Shown here piece by piece: positions 8,243-16,645 of a stretch of 64,000 bases of DNA (position 1 is its first letter; the number at the start of each line of letters is the position of its first letter). The stretch is taken from positions 1 through 64,000 of the forward strand of contig JAPLNI010000052.1 of the NCBI GenBank assembly GCA_026692865.1, read 5' to 3'. Origin of the DNA: Planctomycetota bacterium (GTDB taxonomy: Bacteria; Planctomycetota; Planctomycetia; Pirellulales; Pirellulaceae). A program made the translations under genes and the position numbers. The notes under the pieces were generated by a model. The model did no database searches. It saw nothing but the letters and a program-made list of their open reading frames with translations, and was not told the DNA's origin.

Positions 8243-9529
8243 ATGGCATTTCAATGGTTTCCTTGGCGACGCAAAACTTCAACAGATGGTCAGCCATTCG
8301 CTCATCTGGTAGCGAGGGTTCGTAAAGCCACTCCGGTTCCTTGTTTGTGGCTGTTTGGAAAGACTGGGAGCGGGAAGACTTCGGTCATTCACTATTTGAC
8401 CGGCGCGGAGGAAGCCGTTATCGGAGAAGGTTTTAGACCAGAAACGAAGACCTCGCGGCGATTTGATTTCCCGGACTCGATTGATCCGTTGCTTCGGTTT
8501 TTGGATACGCGTGGATTAGCAGAAGCCACTTACGACCCAAAGGAAGACATCCGGCAGTTTGCTGAATCAACGCAGATGATGATCGTTACCGTTCGCGTTA
8601 CCGATCATGCGTTATCAAATTTGATCTCTCCCCTTCGTGAGATTCGTCGTGCTTGGCCGGAGATACCAATTTTATTGGTCTTGACCTGTTTGCACGAGGC
8701 GACAGGCACCCTTGATTTGTCCGATGGGCCCGATCCGTTTCAAACACCCGATCCGTTTCAAACAAAAGAGCAGAGCGAAGCCCGTAAAATGAAGAAAACT
8801 GAGCCGATGGTGCTAGCCACGGGTTTCGACTGTGCCACCGTTTTCCAGATCACATCCGAGGCTAGCGACTACGGTTCAGTAATACCACCAATAACAGAAT
8901 CGCTTGTGCAGCTCATTGCGAAAAAGTCTTCTCAGTTTGCTGGTTTGTTCGATGCGATCATCCCGATCGATTTGACTCCAATCGAAGATGGCTTTGCAAA
9001 TCCTGAGTTCGGAGGCGATCGATTGAAGCTAGCGATTCTCGAAAAATTGCCGCACGCTTATCGACAAGCGCTCTTGGCGTTGACTCAGTCCGATGGTCGT
9101 CAGCTTTCTATGCGTCAACGCCGGTCGCGTTGGCAAGTCTTGACGTCCAGTGCTTTAGCGGCCACGGCTGGGGCAGTCCCAGTTCCCTGGGTCGACATTC
9201 CGGCTGTCTTAGGGATTCAAGCTCACATGGCAACGCGCATAGCGGTTATTTATGATCAAGAGATCACCCCCGCACGATGGGCGTTGCTGAGCAGTGCTGT
9301 GGGGACGCGGGTTGCTGTAAGACTTGCAGCACGAGAGGCACTCAAATTTATCCCCATAGCAGGAATTGCCGTTGGAGCAGCTGGAGCATTTGCGTTTACA
9401 TTCGCACTGGGAATGTCGTGGGATTGGTATTTTGCAGACTTGCAAAAAGGTTACGCTCCAAGTGCGGATGACTTGAAGAAAGTTTTTGCAGAACAACTTC
9501 AGCGCGGTCACGCGTTATGGAGGGCATGA
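8243..9529 (+). CDS. Membrane-associated GTPase with C-terminal DUF697 domain
   Basis: 428 residues. P-loop GKTGSGKTS at 39-47, G3 DTRG at 88-91, and a degenerate G4 in LVLTCLHEA. Residues about 305-400 form a DUF697-like domain with two hydrophobic helices (AATAGAVPVPWVDIPAVLGI and IAGIAVGAAGAFAFTFALG). This combination recalls the YcjF/YcjX type of stress-linked GTPases. An 18-base direct repeat around 8739-8774 encodes a doubled DPFQTP unit in the middle. The stop codon TGA (9527-9529) overlaps the ATG (9526) of the next gene, so the two are translationally coupled. Confidence 0.8.
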   Translation: MAFQWFPWRRKTSTDGQPFAHLVARVRKATPVPCLWLFGKTGSGKTSVIHYLTGAEEAVIGEGFRPETKTSRRFDFPDSIDPLLRFLDTRGLAEATYDPKEDIRQFAESTQMMIVTVRVTDHALSNLISPLREIRRAWPEIPILLVLTCLHEATGTLDLSDGPDPFQTPDPFQTKEQSEARKMKKTEPMVLATGFDCATVFQITSEASDYGSVIPPITESLVQLIAKKSSQFAGLFDAIIPIDLTPIEDGFANPEFGGDRLKLAILEKLPHAYRQALLALTQSDGRQLSMRQRRSRWQVLTSSALAATAGAVPVPWVDIPAVLGIQAHMATRIAVIYDQEITPARWALLSSAVGTRVAVRLAAREALKFIPIAGIAVGAAGAFAFTFALGMSWDWYFADLQKGYAPSADDLKKVFAEQLQRGHALWRA

Positions 9530-11109
9530 TGAAGATTCAGTCTTGGATGAATCTCCGAATGCTGATGCTTGTGTTACTTTGGGTCATCCCCTTCTTGGTA
9601 TACGTCACCATTGGTCTGGTTGCGATGTACGAAAACGGATGGCTATGGATGGTTGCGGTTTCGCTTCCCTTTGTTTGGTTTACGGCATGGCTCGTTGGGA
9701 GGCTGTGGAGACCTGTAAAGTTGAGTGATTCATCGCGGGGGCCACTTCTTCAAGCACCCGATTTTTGGACGCCGCGTGATGCGGCAGCGATTGCCATTGT
9801 CGAACAGTATCGTGCTGAAGCGGTCGATATCGATCGAACGACTATCACCGATCCAGTTCGCTATCAACAAGATGCAGAAGCACTCGCAACGCGACTATCG
9901 GAACACTATCACGGTAGTCGAAAAGAGAACCCGCTCGCGCCTCTCACCATGATCGAGATCTTCGCTGTCATCCACTTAGCGATCGAAGACTTAGAGGAGT
10001 GGTTGCTACATAACGTACCGGGTAGCGATCTGGCAACCATCGGGCAATTGAGTAAGCTTCCGGAGCTAGCACAAGCGTTCGATGGTCTACAGAAGATTGT
10101 CTACATCGCTTCGACGATTTTCAATCCGAGCAAGCTCTTGGCATATCCCTTGTGGCGTAAGTCTGGACGCGTCACGATCGAAATTCAGAACGAATTGATT
10201 CGCGGTTTATATCAACGTTATCTGGGATTGATTGGTTACTACTTAATCGAAATGTTCAGTGGTCGCCTGCGAGGCGGTGCAAAGCAGTATCGCGAACGCT
10301 TTGGAGTAATGGCGAGCGCGATCCATGCTGCCGATGGCCAGATTGAACAGCTCGCCTCCGTCAACGACATTGCAACCACGATCGCCGTCATGGGGCAAGT
10401 CAAAGCAGGTAAATCAAGCTTGATCAATGCACTGATTGGAGACGCCTTAGCACCGACGGGAGTGCTGCCCGAGACGCGACTTGTTCAGCGATACGAATAC
10501 CCGGTCCCTGGGTCGTCGAATGTCGTCACGCTTTTAGATACTCCTGGTTACGATGAGGCTGACGTCTCGAAAAGGCAGTTACGAGAAATTGTAACCGCAT
10601 CTGAAGCGGCAGACTTGTTGCTGTTGGTCATGGCAGCAAACGTCTCGGCTCGAAAGGCAGATCTTGCCATGGTTCAGCAATTAGATAAGCACTACTGCAA
10701 TCGACCTCATCTCAAGCCACCGGTTATTGTGGTAGTGTTAACTCACATCGACTTACTGAGGCCGGTCCGCGAGTGGAATCCTCCCTACGACTGGCGAAAT
10801 CCTCAGTCACTGAAAGAGCAGTCGATCGCAGGTGCAGTCGAATACGTTCGGGAACTTTTTGGCGACAGAATCAGCGGCTACGCCTGTGTTTACATCGGCA
10901 ACAGTCATGCAAGTGATTCGAGCATTGTCGACGAAGTGGTTCCTCAGATTATTGAACATCTTGGCCAAGGTAAGTTGGCGGCGGTTCTAAAGGCGTTTTA
11001 TAAGCAGTTGGGAACGCGAAAACTGCAGCGGTTGCTAAAGCAAACGCGAGGACTCCTTTGGAGTGCGGGGGGCTGGTCCCGCTTTGGGGTTAGCAAGGTG
11101 GATCGATAG
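9526..11109 (+). CDS. Membrane-anchored Era-like GTPase coupled to the preceding GTPase
   Basis: About 527 residues. Two hydrophobic helices at the N-terminus (roughly residues 8-60 with LLWVIPFLVYVTIGLVAMY) anchor it. A helical region follows, then a GTPase domain: P-loop GQVKAGKSS near 290, G3 DTPG near 337, and THID (G4) near 405. I prefer ATG 9526, which forms ATGA with the upstream stop; GGAGGG at 9519-9524 precedes it, and an adjacent ATG at 9529 is also possible. Paired with the DUF697 GTPase upstream, it probably forms a heteromeric membrane GTPase system of unknown role. Confidence 0.8.
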   Translation: MMKIQSWMNLRMLMLVLLWVIPFLVYVTIGLVAMYENGWLWMVAVSLPFVWFTAWLVGRLWRPVKLSDSSRGPLLQAPDFWTPRDAAAIAIVEQYRAEAVDIDRTTITDPVRYQQDAEALATRLSEHYHGSRKENPLAPLTMIEIFAVIHLAIEDLEEWLLHNVPGSDLATIGQLSKLPELAQAFDGLQKIVYIASTIFNPSKLLAYPLWRKSGRVTIEIQNELIRGLYQRYLGLIGYYLIEMFSGRLRGGAKQYRERFGVMASAIHAADGQIEQLASVNDIATTIAVMGQVKAGKSSLINALIGDALAPTGVLPETRLVQRYEYPVPGSSNVVTLLDTPGYDEADVSKRQLREIVTASEAADLLLLVMAANVSARKADLAMVQQLDKHYCNRPHLKPPVIVVVLTHIDLLRPVREWNPPYDWRNPQSLKEQSIAGAVEYVRELFGDRISGYACVYIGNSHASDSSIVDEVVPQIIEHLGQGKLAAVLKAFYKQLGTRKLQRLLKQTRGLLWSAGGWSRFGVSKVDR

Positions 11110-11371
11110 AAAGACCTTCGATTGACAATGACTCTTTAGATGGAGCGACGACCGATAAGTCTTACAGCGACGATAAGTCGTAGCACTCCAAAGAAGGTGT
11201 TTTTCGTATTTAAGCAGTCATAAAACCGAAATATCTTCAGTTTTAACAAAATATGTCCGAACAATGGTTGTTTCAACGAGTATTGGTCGGTAGATTACGG
11301 GTAACATCAGGATTTTGCAAGTTCGGACTTGTATCGCCGCAAACCCTGCTCAAGTTGTAAAGCTCAAAATA

Positions 11372-11842
11372 ATGAAAGCATATACTCGCAAATTTGACTC
11401 GGTTCAGCAGGAAGTCTACTTAGCTATTTGGCGAACTTACGATCGGTTGCGAGCGATCGAAGATGCTCTTTTTTCCGAATGGAATCTGTCAGCCCAGCAG
11501 TACAACGTCCTCAGGCTCCTGGAATCAGCAAACCCGCAGAAAATTCCGACACTTAGCCTCACAACACGTTTGATTTCACGATCGCCTGATATCACGCGGA
11601 TGCTCGATCGCTTGGAACAGAATGGTTGGATTGAACGAGAGCGATCAATTGAAGATCGGAGAACTGTCTTAGTCGGAATAACTAGCGATGGCTTAGCCCT
11701 TCTCAAGCAACTGCGACGACCACTGGCCCAATGTCATGAGAAGCAAGTCGGCCACTTATCGGCCCGAGAATTAACCACCCTTTGTGAATTGCTCAGTCGT
11801 GCACGAGAGCCTCATGAATCGGAAGACGGATTTTGGAAGTAA
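11372..11842 (+). CDS. MarR family transcriptional regulator
   Basis: 156 residues. Helix-rich N-terminus, a winged helix around TTRLISRSPDITRMLDRLEQ (recognition region) and the wing IERERSIEDRRTVLVGITSD, where the DRR turn is the family hallmark. MarR proteins are homodimeric repressors usually relieved by small phenolic or oxidant ligands, and typically control an adjacent gene. Here that is the flavoprotein 82 bases downstream on the same strand. An upstream TTG at 11315 would add 19 residues without similarity to the family; ATG at 11372 (MKAYTRKFD) is preferred, though no strong ribosome site precedes it. Confidence 0.9.
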   Translation: MKAYTRKFDSVQQEVYLAIWRTYDRLRAIEDALFSEWNLSAQQYNVLRLLESANPQKIPTLSLTTRLISRSPDITRMLDRLEQNGWIERERSIEDRRTVLVGITSDGLALLKQLRRPLAQCHEKQVGHLSARELTTLCELLSRAREPHESEDGFWK

Positions 11843-11924
11843 ATCAAGCATCAATCGCGATTTGGTTCAGCCGAATAAACAAAGCAAAAATCCTCACACA
11901 AGTAACTTCGAATAGGAAATCAAA

Positions 11925-13175
11925 ATGATCGCTTCATCGGAATCAACAGACGTAATTGTGATTGGTGGCGGACCATCAGGATCAGCAACCGCAACTCTGC
12001 TTGCCCAGCGGGGCTACCGTGTAACTGTTTTTGAACGAGAACATTTTCCACGCTTTCATATTGGCGAGTCAATGATTCCTTATTGCTATCCAATGGTTAA
12101 ACGCCTTGGCATGCTGGACAAGATGAAGGGAAGCCATTTCACGAAGAAGTATGGCGTGCAATTTATCAATGAGCTCGGCAAACTTTCGGAACCCTTTCGC
12201 TTTGGTCAGTATGATACGCACGAACGTTCGCAATCTTGGCAGGTTGTTCGAAGCGAATTCGACAAGATGCTTTTAGATAACGCTCGCGACCAGGGAGTTG
12301 TCGTTCATGAGGGTGCGCGCGTTCTGGATGTTCTGTTTGATGGAGATAGAGCCTACGGCGTGAAAGTAAAACTGGAGGGTGAAACTGAAAAGGAAGTACG
12401 CGCTCAAGTAATCGTCGACGCCAGCGGTCAGTCGTCAATCATTATGGATCGGATGAATCTGAGAGAGTGGGACCCGGTCTTAAAGAAGGCTGCCATTTGG
12501 ACCTATTGGAAGGGAGCATATCGCGATCCAGGGATCGACGGAGGCGGAACGGTTGTCATCCAGACAGAAGGTAAAAAAGGTTGGTTCTGGTACATTCCCT
12601 TACATGATGATGTTGTCAGTGTCGGGGTCGTTGCCGGGCATGACTATCTGTTCAAAGACCGCGCGTCGAAGGACCCAGAGACGATCTACTGGGAAGAGGT
12701 ATCGCGGTGCCCCGGTTTGCAACCACGAATAAAAGACGCTGTTCGAACGGAGGACTATCGGATGCAAAAGGAGTACTCGTACAAAGCTAAGAAAGCCGCC
12801 GGCGACGGGTGGGTATTGGTCGGAGACGCGTTTGGATTTTTGGACCCGCTTTATTCATCTGGTCTGATGCTTGCTTTGACTTCAGCCGGGATGGCAGCAG
12901 ATTCTGTTGCGGACGCATTAGATGCGAATGATCCTTCGGAGGCTCGGCTACGCAGCTGGGAGATAGCACACGTCAAAGCCATGGAACGTATGCGATATCT
13001 AGTATGCGCATTCTATGATGGCTTGAACTTTGGAAAGCTTGTTCGGAAGTTTCCTGACAAAAAGCATTTAATCACCGACGTACTGATCGGTAATTTGTTC
13101 AATGACGAAGTTGATCAACTCAAAGACATGATCGCTGAGTTGGTAGCGGAAGAACAAATGGCTGCGAGCGTTTAG
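11925..13175 (+). CDS. FAD-dependent oxidoreductase of the flavin-dependent halogenase superfamily
   Basis: 416 residues. FAD-binding GGGPSGSATA at residues 14-23, then FPRFHIGESMIP, typical of the tryptophan-halogenase superfamily. TKKYGVQF places a Lys where halogenases carry their catalytic Lys. GWFWYIPL (about 220-227) matches the WxWxIP signature used to recognise flavin-dependent halogenases. GDAFGFLDPLYSSG is the second FAD contact. These enzymes need reduced FAD from a separate reductase, not seen here. It could instead be a non-halogenating monooxygenase of the same fold. AGGAA upstream supports ATG 11925. Probably controlled by the MarR gene just upstream. Its TAG shares bases with the TAA of the convergent lpxB. 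Confidence 0.8.
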   Translation: MIASSESTDVIVIGGGPSGSATATLLAQRGYRVTVFEREHFPRFHIGESMIPYCYPMVKRLGMLDKMKGSHFTKKYGVQFINELGKLSEPFRFGQYDTHERSQSWQVVRSEFDKMLLDNARDQGVVVHEGARVLDVLFDGDRAYGVKVKLEGETEKEVRAQVIVDASGQSSIIMDRMNLREWDPVLKKAAIWTYWKGAYRDPGIDGGGTVVIQTEGKKGWFWYIPLHDDVVSVGVVAGHDYLFKDRASKDPETIYWEEVSRCPGLQPRIKDAVRTEDYRMQKEYSYKAKKAAGDGWVLVGDAFGFLDPLYSSGLMLALTSAGMAADSVADALDANDPSEARLRSWEIAHVKAMERMRYLVCAFYDGLNFGKLVRKFPDKKHLITDVLIGNLFNDEVDQLKDMIAELVAEEQMAASV

Positions 13176-14353
13176 TGCGATCGAAGATATTCCAAAAGAA
13201 GGACCGCAGCCTTGGCACTCGCGCCCGGCTGCGCGAAATCTTTGCCAAGCGTTTTAAGCGAGTCTCTTTGCTTCTCTCGCGACTCTGGATTTCGAAGTAG
13301 ATCGGCGAGAGCTACTTCCGCTTGCTTAACAGCAACTTTAGATTTACCAGCAGCGAGAAACTCGGGCATGATTGTTACTCCAGCGATCATGTTTGGGAGA
13401 GTCATGCTCGTCAGTCGAGTCAGCATTTTTCCGAGCGCGTACGTCAAGTTGCTAACTTGATAAAGGACGACAGTCGGCTTTTCGCGAGCCATCAATTCCA
13501 AAGAAACAGATCCGCTCTTCGTGAGCACGCAGTCTGCAAGGCTGATAATCTCACTTGTTTTTGCAGAAAAAACTTCAATCGGAAGCTGTACATCGGATCC
13601 TTTGATTTGCGATCGACACCACTCAGCATGAATATCTTTCAAAGCCGCAACCAAAAACCGAACGCGAGGGAATTCCTCGTGGAGCCGACGAATAATCTCT
13701 AATTGAAGCGGCCATATTCGATGCACTTCATGGTGACGTGACCCCGGCAGAACACCCACTTGTAGCAAAGATGATTCACGCCATCGATCTAAAAAGCTTT
13801 GGTCGAGAGGTTGAGAGTAGACAACGTCAAAAAAAGGATGCCCAACATAATCCACCGCGACTCCACGCGACTCAAACCAATCTTTTTCAAATGGAATGTT
13901 ACACAATACGCGGTCCACATACTTTCGAATCTTTTTAATTCGCCAACTACCCCATGCCCAAAGTTGCGGGGGAAGATAGTAGTAAACCGGTAGTCCGTAC
14001 TTTTTCGCACGCTTGGCTATGTGCCAATTGAAGCCCGGGAAATCAATCAACACAACGCCGTCGACAAGCCCCTTTCGGAAGACATCTTCGGCGATGTCCG
14101 CAACGCGAAAGAACTCGCGAAGTTTGGGTAACACTTCTGCGAAGCCAACGACCGCAAGCGTGGTTAAGTCGAAATCGCTTTGCAGCCCAGCATCCACCAT
14201 TTTATCACCGCCAAAACCGCGGACCGAAATAGTCGAGCATTTTTCTCGAAGTGCCCGAATAAGATTCGCTCCGTGGACGTCACCACTGGGTTCGCCGACT
14301 GAGAAGAAGATTCGCGGTGATTGATTTAAGCTAACGGTGGGCGGTTGCATCAA
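13172..14353 (-). CDS. lpxB: Lipid-A-disaccharide synthase
   Basis: 393 residues, family-typical length. The N-terminal SVGEPSGDVHGANLI motif and the donor-site segment GSVSLELMAREKPTVVLYQ are diagnostic for GT19 enzymes, as are PPQLWAWGSWR and LPGSRHHEV. LpxB joins UDP-2,3-diacylglucosamine to lipid X to form the lipid A disaccharide at the inner face of the inner membrane. Presence in a planctomycete supports a lipid-A-like outer membrane. ATG start MMQPPT. The 3' end overlaps the flavoprotein's stop by four bases (TTAG at 13172-13175 read on both strands). The acyltransferase gene lies 27 bases upstream on the same strand. Confidence 0.93.
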   Translation of the reverse strand: MMQPPTVSLNQSPRIFFSVGEPSGDVHGANLIRALREKCSTISVRGFGGDKMVDAGLQSDFDLTTLAVVGFAEVLPKLREFFRVADIAEDVFRKGLVDGVVLIDFPGFNWHIAKRAKKYGLPVYYYLPPQLWAWGSWRIKKIRKYVDRVLCNIPFEKDWFESRGVAVDYVGHPFFDVVYSQPLDQSFLDRWRESSLLQVGVLPGSRHHEVHRIWPLQLEIIRRLHEEFPRVRFLVAALKDIHAEWCRSQIKGSDVQLPIEVFSAKTSEIISLADCVLTKSGSVSLELMAREKPTVVLYQVSNLTYALGKMLTRLTSMTLPNMIAGVTIMPEFLAAGKSKVAVKQAEVALADLLRNPESREKQRDSLKTLGKDFAQPGASAKAAVLLLEYLRSH

Positions 14354-14380
14354 AACAGCGTGCCGATTACGAGTAATAAA

Positions 14381-16384
14381 CTATTGATTAGCTATCGTAT
14401 CAAAGATTGGCTCGAGTAGTGGTGCGAGCGCGAAACGGGTGCCTTCGATCGTCAAATGATTTGTATCGTTATAGATAAGTTTCTTTTCGTTGACGAGAAT
14501 TGTTCGATTGTCGCTGCCAAAAAGTAATTGATCCGAGGGAACGATAGTCACCAGAGGCGACGCGAGTGAATAGAACACTTCGTTGACTCGACGCTGTCTC
14601 GATTCATGTGTGTTGCGATCGATTCCAACTTGCCGATTTGGTATCCAACCCCATGTCCTTTCTGCAGTGAAGTAGCTTCGAGGAGGACTCGATTTTTGCT
14701 CTGGAACTTGGAGGACAAGAAAGACGTGTCGACCAGCCTTCGTTAGTCGCTCGCTTAGACTGCAGATCGATCGATCAAAAGCTTTAAACGCTTCGTCTGG
14801 TGTTTTTGATAGTGTCTGATCGTCGTACGCAAGCGTCTGCAACGGGTCTGTCCCCAAGAGAAGATCATAGTCGGCGACCTTCTCGATATAGCTGGACCAA
14901 CGTGCAATCAAGAATACATGTTGTATGTCCTTCTCTTCGATCAGATTCAAGACTCGTGTATTCCATTCGATGAGATCTTTGTTCCACCCATTCTTCGTGT
15001 CGGGTAGCGGCGGACTGGAAGACATGGCAGCACCGAGACCGCTGATTCCATGATTGGATGCAAGCTCGCTTATCATCGGCATCGCAGTCGCTGCGTGACT
15101 GTCACCCCAGACGATGAATGACGGTTTCGAATGAGTTCGATCACCGAGAAAAGGTAAGTTCTTTTCCCGAATAGCTTGTATCTCAGGCAGGAGAAAAGTG
15201 TTTTGTGAAGGAATTTCGGCACGCGAACTTCGACTGGGAAAGCCTTCGTATCGATATATCTGGAAGGACACGACTGTGATTATGATCCACGCAAAGATAA
15301 GCGTTACAACGAGCGTTTTATTTGAAGCTAAGACTTTGCGTCGACGGATAGGTTGCTCGATGATGCTATAGGTAAGCCAACTAAATCCAAGCGTGAAGAT
15401 CAAAACAATCGCGATCGCTGGTACGCTCAACTGGCCATCGAATGCATAGCGGGAAACAGATAGCAGCGGCCAATGCCACAGATAAAGCGAGAACGAAATC
15501 TTTCCCAGCCACACCAACGCAGGTAGTGAAAGCAACCCCTCGATAAGTGTTACATGCGACTCGTTGGCCAATAAAACAAGCATCGTTCCTAAGACAGGCA
15601 CAACAGCCAATAGCCCGGGGAACTCCGTGTTGCGATCATAAGTAAAAACGCTTGTCATGATTAGCAAGAAACCAAAGATCGAGATGAACTCGGACACGAT
15701 TAGTGAGAACGACCTGCGATTCAAACCAACGAGCAGTGATCCTGCGAGTAGCTCCCAAGCGCGCGTTGGCAAGAGAAAAAACGTTGCGGCAGGTGAAGCA
15801 GTAATCGTTCTGCAACTTAATAGAAACGACGCTGACGCGACAGCTAATACAGCAGCAAACATCCATCGTTTATTCCAACGATAAATAATATAGAGAAAAA
15901 AAGGTAAAACTAAATAGAACTGCTCTTCGACTGATAACGACCAAGTGTGCAGCAAAGGCTTCCACTCGGACTCCTGGTTAAAATAGCTACGGTCTCGCCA
16001 AAAAAAGAAGTTCGATGCAAAAAAAGATTGAGCGATCGACGATTTCGCCATTTGAATCAAGTGATACGGCATCAGTAACCAATATCCGAGCCCAAGTGTC
16101 GCGAGGGTAACAACAAAAACTGCCGGAAGTATCCTGCGAGCACGCCGCAACCAAAAATCGACAAGCGAAAAGTGACCTTTTTCCAAGTCTTTTACAATCA
16201 GCCCGGTGATGAGAAAGCCGGAAATGACAAAAAAAACATCTACGCCCACATACCCACCGGGGCAGGCCAACCCAGTATGAAAGAGAATTACCGCAACCAC
16301 AGAGACGGCCCGCAACCCATCGATATCTGGCCGATACCCATCAGTTTTGGCTCTTGATGTAATAGTGGACGCTTCTGGAGTCAT
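14381..16384 (-). CDS. OafA-type membrane acyltransferase with C-terminal SGNH domain
   Basis: 667 residues. Residues about 15-370 are an acyltransferase-3 domain with some ten membrane helices, opening YRPDIDGLRAVSVVAVILFH and containing FFVISGFLITGLI and LLHTWSLSVEEQFYL. The C-terminal part (about 425-665) is an SGNH hydrolase-like domain: WGDSHA holds the nucleophile Ser, and NDTNHLT near the end supplies the Asp-x-x-His pair. Such two-domain proteins O-acetylate surface polysaccharides. It is upstream of lpxB on the same strand with a short gap, so lipopolysaccharide or envelope sugar modification is a reasonable inference. Confidence 0.9.
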   Translation of the reverse strand: MTPEASTITSRAKTDGYRPDIDGLRAVSVVAVILFHTGLACPGGYVGVDVFFVISGFLITGLIVKDLEKGHFSLVDFWLRRARRILPAVFVVTLATLGLGYWLLMPYHLIQMAKSSIAQSFFASNFFFWRDRSYFNQESEWKPLLHTWSLSVEEQFYLVLPFFLYIIYRWNKRWMFAAVLAVASASFLLSCRTITASPAATFFLLPTRAWELLAGSLLVGLNRRSFSLIVSEFISIFGFLLIMTSVFTYDRNTEFPGLLAVVPVLGTMLVLLANESHVTLIEGLLSLPALVWLGKISFSLYLWHWPLLSVSRYAFDGQLSVPAIAIVLIFTLGFSWLTYSIIEQPIRRRKVLASNKTLVVTLIFAWIIITVVSFQIYRYEGFPSRSSRAEIPSQNTFLLPEIQAIREKNLPFLGDRTHSKPSFIVWGDSHAATAMPMISELASNHGISGLGAAMSSSPPLPDTKNGWNKDLIEWNTRVLNLIEEKDIQHVFLIARWSSYIEKVADYDLLLGTDPLQTLAYDDQTLSKTPDEAFKAFDRSICSLSERLTKAGRHVFLVLQVPEQKSSPPRSYFTAERTWGWIPNRQVGIDRNTHESRQRRVNEVFYSLASPLVTIVPSDQLLFGSDNRTILVNEKKLIYNDTNHLTIEGTRFALAPLLEPIFDTIANQ

Positions 16385-16645
16385 GCTGCAGAACGTATCA
16401 ATACTAAGATAGGGGTGCGGACGACAAAAGGAGTGCGGCTTCCGAAAAAGGCGATATTAGCGATTCACTTGCGTCAGAGTAAGTGACTTTCGTATAATCT
16501 AATCTCTCATCATACCTTGATTTTCTAACTCCCTTTTCTTCAGATCCGTTTCTTTTTTCTATCTAGTCTTCTCTACAAAGTCTTCTATTCCTTGGTCGCC
16601 TATTTGTTAGTGCTTCCGCAGACAAACTAATTTGGATTGGATTGC

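Noticed and set aside
16480-16636. Pyrimidine-rich leader before the dockerin exoprotein as a possible riboswitch
   Set aside because: No paired structure or known aptamer motif; only skewed base composition.
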